Assembly: GCA_023392795.1 (NCBI GenBank)
Contig: JAEWNJ010000003.1
Coordinates: 1 to 12,403 of the forward strand
DNA length: 12,403 bases
Origin: Candidatus Cloacimonadota bacterium
GTDB lineage: Bacteria > Cloacimonadota > Cloacimonadia > Cloacimonadales > Cloacimonadaceae
Reading direction: 5' to 3'
Part shown: piece by piece, positions 7,996-12,403 of the stretch
Layout: each line of letters begins with the position of its first letter
Numbering within the stretch: position 1 is the first letter of the stretch
Program-made: the position numbers and the translations under genes
Notes under the pieces: model-generated
What the model was told of the DNA's origin: nothing
Seen by the model: only the letters and a program-made list of their open reading frames with translations
Database searches by the model: none

Positions 7996-8830
7996 CATGT
8001 GCTCCATCGGCTTTATTGATGATGGGAGGTGCTTGCGCCAAGATCCGGTCGTGCTCATATACCCTCAGCATCATCGCAATTACGAACGTAGCGATGAGGG
8101 AAGAAAGCGCCATGGAGGCAAAAACCCACCACGGGATCAGATTTGGCCAGTACTTCAGATATGCTCCGGCGAAATAAATGGCAACCACCAGAGCCACAGG
8201 CACGATCAGCATCATCCAGGTGTGCGATGCGTTTAACTTGTTGTGGCGCATCACATCCACCACGCTTACCAGGTGGCGTTTACTTTTCAGATAGATGTGC
8301 AATTCATAGCTGAGACGGCTGAAAATAAAGATTATCAGCATCATGATGCCGGCGTAGATGGTAAAAACTACGCTACGTCGCTGCAGCAGATTGAGTTCCT
8401 GCAGGATTTCCCCAAAGGCCGTACTCTGACTATCCAGATCGCTTTCTTCCAGATGCGTACGCAGCAGATCCAGAGTGCTGGCTTTGGCGCTGATGATGCT
8501 TCTTGCGGGCAGGAAATTGACCGTGATCAGATCGGGAAAGCTGTACTCCGCGATGGTATCTTCAGTTAAAGGGAGGCCATAGGCTTTGATCAATTCGCGC
8601 GCGGCCTGATATCCGGTTTCGTGAGTATAGGTAGCGATACCAGAGATGTTTTCCAGACCGGATACGATGCTTGCCACCTTGGTGGTATCCGCCACATAGG
8701 CATAGACCGGTAACTTGGCGAGGGCTTCATACCGGTCCCCAGTGCTGCTGCCATGACTGTGAGCCAGGTAGGCCCAGGCTCCGTAAAGTATTATCAAGAG
8801 GGCTATTATCAGGTAAAAACGAGAGTTCAT
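7988..8830 (-). CDS. FtsX-like four-helix membrane protein
   Basis: A 280-residue membrane protein with FtsX topology. One N-terminal helix (about 5-23) is followed by a soluble extracytoplasmic domain of ~125 residues (24-150), then three helices at about 152-172, 204-224 and 233-255. A basic cytoplasmic loop (L-K-S-K-R-H) lies between the second and third helices. In the soluble domain, the alternating strand V-Y-A-Y-V-A-D, a helix, and a later P-D-L-I-T-V-N-F resemble the FtsX extracellular domain. FtsX normally pairs with the ATPase FtsE to activate cell-wall hydrolases at division. No ftsE is adjacent, so the identity rests on topology and weak motif similarity; it could be a diverged FtsX or another MacB/FtsX-type permease subunit. 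The ATG shares one base with the preceding stop (TAATG), with AGGA 8 bases upstream. The 3' end overlaps pgsA by 8 bases. Confidence 0.6.
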   Translation of the reverse strand: MNSRFYLIIALLIILYGAWAYLAHSHGSSTGDRYEALAKLPVYAYVADTTKVASIVSGLENISGIATYTHETGYQAARELIKAYGLPLTEDTIAEYSFPDLITVNFLPARSIISAKASTLDLLRTHLEESDLDSQSTAFGEILQELNLLQRRSVVFTIYAGIMMLIIFIFSRLSYELHIYLKSKRHLVSVVDVMRHNKLNASHTWMMLIVPVALVVAIYFAGAYLKYWPNLIPWWVFASMALSSLIATFVIAMMLRVYEHDRILAQAPPIINKADGAHDV

Positions 8831-9450
8831 TATCGGTTTCCTATCTTCAGCTTTGCGGTGAAATACGTTTTTTTGCCAAAATGCGGGTGATGGCTTACGA
8901 TGTCAAGAGAAGTGTTTGCAAGTGCATTGATCAGGTCTGCTAAGCGGCTTTCGGGATAGATCACGATGGCGCAGCCCCCGGGCTTCAAACAGCGTTCAAA
9001 GCTGGTCAGCAGATCCTGCATATTGCAGCTGATCTCCACCCGGCTGAGGTTTTTGCTTTGATGCGGCGACAGCAATCCGCCACCCTTCTTTTGCCATGGC
9101 GGATTTGCCAGGATCAGATCGTACGCATTCTCATGCTTCCGGATGTCCTGATGCAAAAAACGGATATCCAGTTTGCAGGCCGCTGCGTTTGACCTTGCCA
9201 GTTCGATGAGATTTTCCTGAATGTCGATGCCTTGAATCTGCCAGCGGGGACGTGCCAGCGCGCACATAATGCTTACGATGCCGCAGCCGCAGCCAAAATC
9301 CGCCACGCTGGAGGGGAGGTCTGCAAGATGCTGGATCGCTGCTTCATATAGCAGGGCGCTGGCCAGGGAAACACCTTGTGCCAGAGTGTCCTGGCGGATC
9401 ACTTTGCCCGGAAAGGGAAGCTGCAGTTCCCTGATTGATCCCTGCAACAC
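8830..9450 (-). CDS. TrmN6-like N6-adenine methyltransferase
   Basis: A 206-residue Rossmann-fold SAM-dependent methyltransferase. Motif I is D-F-G-C-G-C-G (51-57), the acidic end of strand 2 is G-I-D (74-76), and motif IV is N-P-P-W (116-119), typical of enzymes methylating exocyclic amino groups. The stretch after motif IV (K-K-G-G-G, S-P, then S-R-V-E-I and a helix) parallels TrmN6/YfiC, which methylates A37 of tRNA-Val. The opening Q-x4-Q-G-V-S-L-A also fits that family. The open frame reaches 9561, but it would then overlap nadA by over 100 bases with unrelated sequence. I choose GTG at 9450, with TAAGGA 4 bases upstream; the TTG at 9447, 7 bases from it, is an equal candidate. The gene begins 7 bases after the nadA stop and ends at the TAATG junction with the FtsX-like gene. 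The exact substrate is inferred. Confidence 0.82.
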   Translation of the reverse strand: MLQGSIRELQLPFPGKVIRQDTLAQGVSLASALLYEAAIQHLADLPSSVADFGCGCGIVSIMCALARPRWQIQGIDIQENLIELARSNAAACKLDIRFLHQDIRKHENAYDLILANPPWQKKGGGLLSPHQSKNLSRVEISCNMQDLLTSFERCLKPGGCAIVIYPESRLADLINALANTSLDIVSHHPHFGKKTYFTAKLKIGNR

Positions 9451-9457
9451 GCCATCC

Positions 9458-10360
9458 TTACTTGATGGCCAGCATGCGGTCGATGCTAAGCTTTGCTTTC
9501 TGTGCGACGGCGGGATCCACCTGGATCTGATGTTCTTCACTTTGCAGGGCATGTAGCACATCTTCCACCCGGGTTTTCTTCATGTTTTGACAGATGGCTT
9601 TGGGGGAAAGGCTGAGGATCTTTTTATCGGGATGCAGGTGTTTCAGATAGTCGGTGAGGCCGTTTTCTGTGGCGATGATCACGCGGTCGTGCTCCTCGAG
9701 ATACTTCACCATTCCGCCAGTTGACATCACATGATCGGCTTGTTCCACGATGACGGGATCGCTTTCAGGATGCACCAGTAGCTCATAATCAGGATATTCC
9801 CCGCGCATCTTTTGCACGTCCTGCAGGCTGAATCCCCATTGATGAGTGGGGCAATAGCCGTTCCAGGTGATGATCTTGCGGCCGGAGACCTTTGCCACCC
9901 AAGAGCCCAGATTGCGGTCCGGAACAAACAGGATGGTCTGATCCGGGGGGAGGGATGACACCACTTTGAGCGCGTTTGAAGAAGTGCAACAGATGTCGCT
10001 CTCGGCTTTTACTTCCACGGTGGAGTTTACATAGCAGACGACCACGGAACCGGGATGCGCGGCTTTGAACTGCCTTAGTTGCTCTCCGCTGATCATATCG
10101 GCCATCGGACATCCGGCGTCCTTCACGGGCAGGATCACTTTGGATCCGGGGTTCAGGATGGCGGCGGTTTCTGCCATAAATCTAACGCCACAAAATACGA
10201 TCAGGGGGCTCTTTACTTCGGCAGAGAGAATTGATAGCTGCAACGAATCACCGCGGTAATCCGCCAGGTCCTGAATCTCCACGGCCTGATAGTTGTGCGC
10301 CAGAATCAGGGCATTCTTAGCTTTGGCCAGGCGCTTTATTTCGTTTGTAATATCTTGCAT
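9458..10360 (-). CDS. nadA: Quinolinate synthase NadA
   Basis: A complete 300-residue quinolinate synthase. It condenses iminoaspartate with dihydroxyacetone phosphate to quinolinate in de novo NAD synthesis. The three cysteines expected to hold the [4Fe-4S] cluster are in place: C84 in D-A-G-C-P-M-A-D, C170 in N-G-Y-C-P-T-H, and C257 in A-I-C-Q-N-M. Other family signatures are A-H-N-Y-Q near residue 22, D-S-L-Q-L, F-C-G-V-R-F-M-A-E, Y-V-N-S-T, P-D-R-N-L-G and H-P-E. The spacing and length match the Thermotoga-type short form. The ATG is 6 bases after the dut stop, with GTGAGGA overlapping that stop as ribosome binding site. The partner genes nadB and nadC are not in this window, so NAD synthesis genes are dispersed. 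The oxygen-sensitive cluster fits an anaerobe but does not prove it. Confidence 0.97.
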   Translation of the reverse strand: MQDITNEIKRLAKAKNALILAHNYQAVEIQDLADYRGDSLQLSILSAEVKSPLIVFCGVRFMAETAAILNPGSKVILPVKDAGCPMADMISGEQLRQFKAAHPGSVVVCYVNSTVEVKAESDICCTSSNALKVVSSLPPDQTILFVPDRNLGSWVAKVSGRKIITWNGYCPTHQWGFSLQDVQKMRGEYPDYELLVHPESDPVIVEQADHVMSTGGMVKYLEEHDRVIIATENGLTDYLKHLHPDKKILSLSPKAICQNMKKTRVEDVLHALQSEEHQIQVDPAVAQKAKLSIDRMLAIK

Positions 10361-10366
10361 TTGTCC

Positions 10367-10801
10367 TCACATTCCGGTATGGCCGAAGCCGCCGGTATTG
10401 CGTCCTGTTTCATCCAGGCTGTCGCATTCCTCAAAAGGGAGGATTTCCACGCGGGATAACACCATTTGGGCAATACGGCTACCGGGTTCGATGTTAAGAG
10501 CTTCGGGGCTGAGATTGATCAGAATCACTTTGATCTCCCCCCGATAATCGGCATCGATGGTTCCGGGGCTGTTCAGGATCCCGAGTCCCAGCTTCAGCGC
10601 CAGGCCGCTGCGGGGTCGGATCTGCGCTTCAAAACCTTCGGGAAGAGCGATGGCGATGCCGGTGGGAACTGCTATTCTCTTCATTGGAGCCAGACTGAGC
10701 GGCTGATCCAGACAGGCGAAGAGATCGTAGCCGGAGGCATGCGCGCTCATCCTTTGAGGCTCTATTGCCTTGGGATGGAGCCGGGTATAGCGCAGGGTCA
10801 T
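10367..10801 (-). CDS. dut: Deoxyuridine 5'-triphosphate nucleotidohydrolase (dUTPase)
   Basis: A 144-residue trimeric-type dUTPase, which hydrolyses dUTP to dUMP and pyrophosphate, keeping uracil out of DNA and feeding thymidylate synthesis. All five motifs are visible: A-S-G-Y-D-L (22-27), R-P-R-S-G-L-A (62-68), G-T-I-D-A-D-Y-R-G-E-I (80-90, catalytic D83 and Y86), G-S-R-I-A-Q-M (107-113), and R-N-T-G-G-F-G-H-T-G (134-143). The last is the flexible C-terminal lid. Its second residue is Asn where Gly is usual, and His replaces the common Ser; both are tolerable. The ATG overlaps the prenyl synthase stop as ATGA, and I see no good ribosome binding site of its own, which suggests translational coupling. 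It sits next to xseB and ispA in the operon, upstream of nadA. Confidence 0.96.
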   Translation of the reverse strand: MTLRYTRLHPKAIEPQRMSAHASGYDLFACLDQPLSLAPMKRIAVPTGIAIALPEGFEAQIRPRSGLALKLGLGILNSPGTIDADYRGEIKVILINLSPEALNIEPGSRIAQMVLSRVEILPFEECDSLDETGRNTGGFGHTGM

Positions 10802-11688
10802 GATTTGCGAGCCAATAGGTGATCCGCCAGGATTCTCAGCTTCAGACTGCGGTCTCCCAGAGTGGCAATGGCCTGTTTGGCCTGATCGGTAAGATCTTTG
10901 GCCATGGTGCGGCTTTCTTCGATGCCATATACGGCAGGGAAGGTGGCTTTGCCCTGAGCTTCGTCCTTGCCCAGAGTCTTACCCATTTTGGCGGTGCTGC
11001 CCTCAATATCCAGCAGATCGTCCATAATCTGAAACACCAGGCCGATCTTGTTGCCGTATTCTTCGATGATGGCGAGTTCTTTGGCGGGAGCATTTGCCCC
11101 CATCGCGCCCAGACGCAGACTGATATTGATCAGGCGGGCTGTTTTATTGTTATGGATGTAGTTCAGAGTCTTTTTATCCACCTTTTTGCCTTCGGATTCA
11201 ATATCCACCATCTGACCCGCGATGAGGCCCTTGATTCCGGCTTCCTGCGCCAGTTCGCGCACAAACTGCACCTTGAGGTTGTCGTCTATTTCGGCATAGG
11301 TGATGGCTTCAAAGGCGTTTAGCAGCAGGGAATCGGCGGCCAGAAGGGCTACGCCATCGCCAAACACGGCATGGCAGGATTTCTTGCCCCGGCGGTATTC
11401 ATCGTCGTCAATATCTGGCAGATCGTCGTGGATCAGGGTATAAGTATGTATCATTTCGATAGCCGCAGCGACGGGAGTGATGGCATCCAAATTGTCTTTG
11501 TAAAGCTGATAAGCCAGCATGGTGAGATAAGGGCGCAGGCGTTTTCCTCCGGCGAAGGTGCTGTAACGCAGGGCTTTGTGGATCTCTTTGGGGTACTCGT
11601 CTTTGCGGGGAAGATAGCGGTCAAGTATGATGTTTACTTGCTCCTGCTTTTCTTTCATGTCCTTTTTTAGCATTACAAACGGATCCAT
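10798..11688 (-). CDS. ispA: Short-chain polyprenyl diphosphate synthase (farnesyl/geranylgeranyl type)
   Basis: A 296-residue all-helical trans-prenyltransferase that adds isopentenyl diphosphate to allylic diphosphates. The first Asp-rich motif is H-D-D-L-P-D-I-D (87-94), with the two-residue insertion typical of bacterial FPP/GGPP synthases, followed by R-R-G-K (99-102). Other landmarks are G-G-K-R-L-R-P (47-53), G-Q-M-V-D (158-162), H-N-N-K-T (179-183) and the second Asp-rich motif D-D-L-L-D (223-227). Residues before the first motif (T-Y-T-L-I) lack the bulky aromatics that strictly limit chain length, so FPP versus GGPP cannot be decided. The position directly after xseB is the classic xseB-ispA arrangement, which supports the ispA label. 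Ribosome binding site GGAGG lies 7 bases before the ATG and inside the xseB end; the 3' end overlaps dut (ATGA). Confidence 0.93.
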   Translation of the reverse strand: MDPFVMLKKDMKEKQEQVNIILDRYLPRKDEYPKEIHKALRYSTFAGGKRLRPYLTMLAYQLYKDNLDAITPVAAAIEMIHTYTLIHDDLPDIDDDEYRRGKKSCHAVFGDGVALLAADSLLLNAFEAITYAEIDDNLKVQFVRELAQEAGIKGLIAGQMVDIESEGKKVDKKTLNYIHNNKTARLINISLRLGAMGANAPAKELAIIEEYGNKIGLVFQIMDDLLDIEGSTAKMGKTLGKDEAQGKATFPAVYGIEESRTMAKDLTDQAKQAIATLGDRSLKLRILADHLLARKS

Positions 11689-11690
11689 CG

Positions 11691-11915
11691 TTAGTCCTCC
11701 TCTGCTTTAGTGGTCAGCTCTTCGCTGAGAATCTTGATCCTCGCTTCGGCCTCACCCAGCTTTGCCTGGCAGTGCTTGAGGTACTTCACCCCTTCGGCAT
11801 ATAGGCGCAGCATTTCCTCAAGATCGTTGGAACTTCCGGAAAGCCGGTCCACTATCTCTTCCAGGCCTTTCAGCGAGGTCTCAAAATTGAGTTCTTCCAG
11901 ATTCTTGTTTTCCAT
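11691..11915 (-). CDS. xseB: Exodeoxyribonuclease VII small subunit
   Basis: A 74-residue XseB, the small subunit that binds in several copies to XseA to form exonuclease VII, a single-strand-specific nuclease. The sequence is two helices with the family pattern: F-E-x-S/T-L-K-G-L-E-E-I-V near residues 11-22, L-E-E-M-L-R-L-Y-A-E-G-V-K-Y (32-45), then a charged helix of the C-x-x-K-L-x-E-A-E-x-x-I type. The length is normal. The ATG has GGGAG 6 bases upstream and lies just downstream of a good promoter, so this is the first gene of the leftward operon. xseA, often immediately upstream of xseB, is absent here; the upstream sequence is non-coding. The stop is 2 bases before the prenyl synthase ATG, so translation is likely coupled. 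Confidence 0.93.
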   Translation of the reverse strand: MENKNLEELNFETSLKGLEEIVDRLSGSSNDLEEMLRLYAEGVKYLKHCQAKLGEAEARIKILSEELTTKAEED

Positions 11916-11919
11916 GCAA

Positions 11920-11924
11920 TACTC
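11920..11924 (-). promoter_or_regulatory. Ribosome binding site of xseB
   Basis: GGGAG on the minus strand, about 5-6 bases before the xseB ATG. It fixes the start codon and shows the leader is very short, leaving no room for a riboswitch or attenuator between the promoter and the first gene. Confidence 0.5.
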
Positions 11925-11940
11925 CCACTATTTTTTAGGC

Positions 11941-11969
11941 AGCATATATAGCCAATGCGAATCTGTCAA
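11941..11969 (-). promoter_or_regulatory. Sigma70-type promoter of the xseB-to-TPR operon
   Basis: On the minus strand a perfect -35 box TTGACA (11969-11964) is followed by a 17-base spacer and a -10 box TATGCT (11946-11941; T, A, T and the final T match TATAAT). The expected start of transcription is near 11934, giving a ~20-base leader that contains the xseB ribosome binding site. It is the only convincing promoter I see for the nine-gene leftward operon. Confidence 0.65.
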
Positions 11970-12071
11970 TCAGAAAATTGGGAATGGAAGCAGGAAGTGA
12001 CTAAAAACGGCACACTTTCAAACCAAGTGGCTAAAGCAGGCAAACAGAGAACTATCCTATGCCTGGAGTTC

Positions 12072-12197
12072 GGACATTTGTAGCATCGGAATGCTACACT
12101 ACGAAGCAGAGCTTTCCTAAAGCTCCGACTGGTTTTGGACATTCGTAGCATCGGAATGCTACACTACGTAGCGGAGCTTTCGTAAAGCTCCGACTGG
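12072..12197. repeat. Two tandem copies of a ~61-base double-hairpin repeat (REP/MITE-like)
   Basis: Copies at 12072-12132 and 12137-12197, starting 65 bases apart, match at 57 of 61 positions by eye. Each contains two stem-loops. The first is GTAGCAT-CGGA-ATGCTAC, a 7-bp stem with a 4-base loop (12080-12097 and 12145-12162). The second, around GGAGCTTT/AAAGCTCC, is a perfect 9-bp stem with loop CGT in copy 2 (CGGAGCTTT/AAAGCTCCG, 12172-12192); in copy 1 it has one mismatch. Partial unit edges (CTGGAGTT) flank both sides at 12064 and 12195. No open frame or T-run makes this a gene or a simple terminator. It resembles dispersed intergenic repeats (REP, BIME or small MITE); whether it recurs in the genome cannot be seen here. 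Confidence 0.8.
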
Positions 12198-12279
12198 AGT
12201 TTGGGAGCTATCACGATCAACCTCAGCTCCTTTTCACCAGCACCCCGGTTGCCATATCTTCCCTTCTTGTAGTTGATAC

Positions 12280-12338
12280 GCCTCCCATACACCGGTCATA
12301 CACCGGTCGTACAATCGTATGACCGGTGTATGGGGGGC
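12280..12338. repeat. Long inverted repeat with a duplicated left half-arm
   Basis: Arms at 12280-12300 and 12318-12338 are 21 bases each and complementary at 20 positions plus one G-T wobble, around a 17-base centre. The 11-base unit ATACACCGGTC is tandemly doubled (12287-12297 and 12298-12308). The right arm can therefore pair either with the outer copy (21-bp stem, 17-base loop) or with the inner copy plus GTAC (15-bp stem with one wobble, loop AATC). The palindromic hexamer ACCGGT occurs three times in it. There is no T-tract on either side, so it is not a standard intrinsic terminator. Its role is unknown; a protein-binding palindrome or the relic of a mobile element end would both fit. 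Confidence 0.75.
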
Positions 12339-12403
12339 TCACCGAATGCGTATGAAGCTCAAGATAGGAAGAGCATAGAACCGGTTGGGGATGATTAATA
12401 AGG

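Larger units (their letters stand above)
11930..12403. other. Gene-free intergenic region carrying structured repeats
   Basis: About 470 bases with no supportable gene. Going right it holds the leftward promoter (11941-11969), an unremarkable stretch (12000-12063), the tandem double-hairpin repeat (12072-12197), a weak GGAGCT/AGCTCC hairpin followed by TTTT (12204-12234), the long inverted repeat (12280-12338), and an AACCGGTT palindrome (12379-12386). The 61-codon open frame at 11966-12151 on the minus strand is built largely from the repeats and has no ribosome binding site. No rightward gene begins before the window ends. Confidence 0.7.

Noticed and set aside
9451..9561. Upstream extension of the methyltransferase into nadA
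   Set aside because: The extra 37 residues are out-of-frame nadA sequence with no similarity to the family's N-terminus, and a ribosome binding site sits before the GTG/TTG at 9450/9447.
10819..11322. Long open frame on the plus strand (167 codons) opposite the prenyl diphosphate synthase
   Set aside because: Its residues are the antisense of a clearly conserved gene, and it has no ribosome binding site or family signature. The similar frames at 6363-6860, 5760-6257 and 7005-7466 (plus) and at 874-1335 and 3878-4471 (minus) are rejected for the same reason.
11966..12151. 61-codon open frame on the minus strand in the right intergenic region
   Set aside because: It runs through the hairpin repeat, overlaps the promoter, and shows no ribosome binding site or protein-like composition.
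12204..12234. GGAGCT/AGCTCC hairpin followed by TTTT, as an intrinsic terminator
   Set aside because: The stem is only 6 bp with a 15-base loop, the T-run is short, and no rightward gene precedes it. It may be a decayed piece of the neighbouring repeat.
12273..12301. TTGATA box as a rightward promoter
   Set aside because: No acceptable -10 box occurs at 16-18 bases; the nearest hexamer is TCATAC, inside the inverted repeat.
12072..12338. CRISPR array
   Set aside because: There are only two repeat copies, separated by 4 bases rather than by unique spacers of regular length, and no cas gene is present.

Overview
The window looks like a chromosomal housekeeping region of an uncultured Gram-negative bacterium of the Fibrobacteres-Chlorobi-Bacteroidetes (FCB) superphylum, most likely Candidatus Cloacimonadota. 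The evidence is a secreted protein with a type IX secretion (T9SS)-style C-terminal sorting domain, a DUF4837-type lipoprotein otherwise typical of Bacteroidota, strong AGGAGG-like ribosome binding sites, and dense operons with overlapping genes. The phylum assignment is an inference from gene content, not from a marker search.

Layout. The left third (about 1-4680) is a rightward cluster: a DUF1838-like secreted protein, a T9SS-type secreted protein, the ribosome-assembly GTPase Obg (TTG start), and the DNA-uptake/recombination mediator DprA (GTG start). A well-formed start site follows, opening what looks like the first ~32 codons of a peptidoglycan-hydrolase-type gene. That gene is cut off where the opposite-strand operon ends (about 4675-4680).

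The middle and right part (4680-11915) is one long leftward operon. In transcription order it is xseB, a short-chain prenyl diphosphate synthase (ispA-like), dut, nadA, a TrmN6-type methyltransferase, an FtsX-like membrane protein, pgsA, a DUF4837 lipoprotein and a TPR lipoprotein. Neighbouring genes overlap by a few bases or are separated by at most 7 bases, so they are probably co-transcribed and several are translationally coupled. A convincing sigma70-type promoter (TTGACA, 17-base spacer, TATGCT) lies just upstream of xseB. The operon combines DNA repair and nucleotide hygiene (xseB, dut), isoprenoid and phospholipid synthesis (ispA, pgsA), NAD synthesis (nadA), RNA modification, and three envelope proteins.

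The last ~470 bases (11930-12403) contain no gene I can support. They hold two tandem ~61-base copies of a double-hairpin repeat (REP/MITE-like) and, about 80 bases further on, a long 20-of-21 inverted repeat whose left arm is partly duplicated, so two alternative hairpins are possible.

I see no CRISPR array, transposase, tRNA or rRNA gene, phage gene or defence system. The most interesting items are the truncated hydrolase at the convergent junction, the two structured repeats in the right-hand intergenic region, and an Obg with an altered guanine-specificity motif. I do not see a clear, complete undescribed biological system here.
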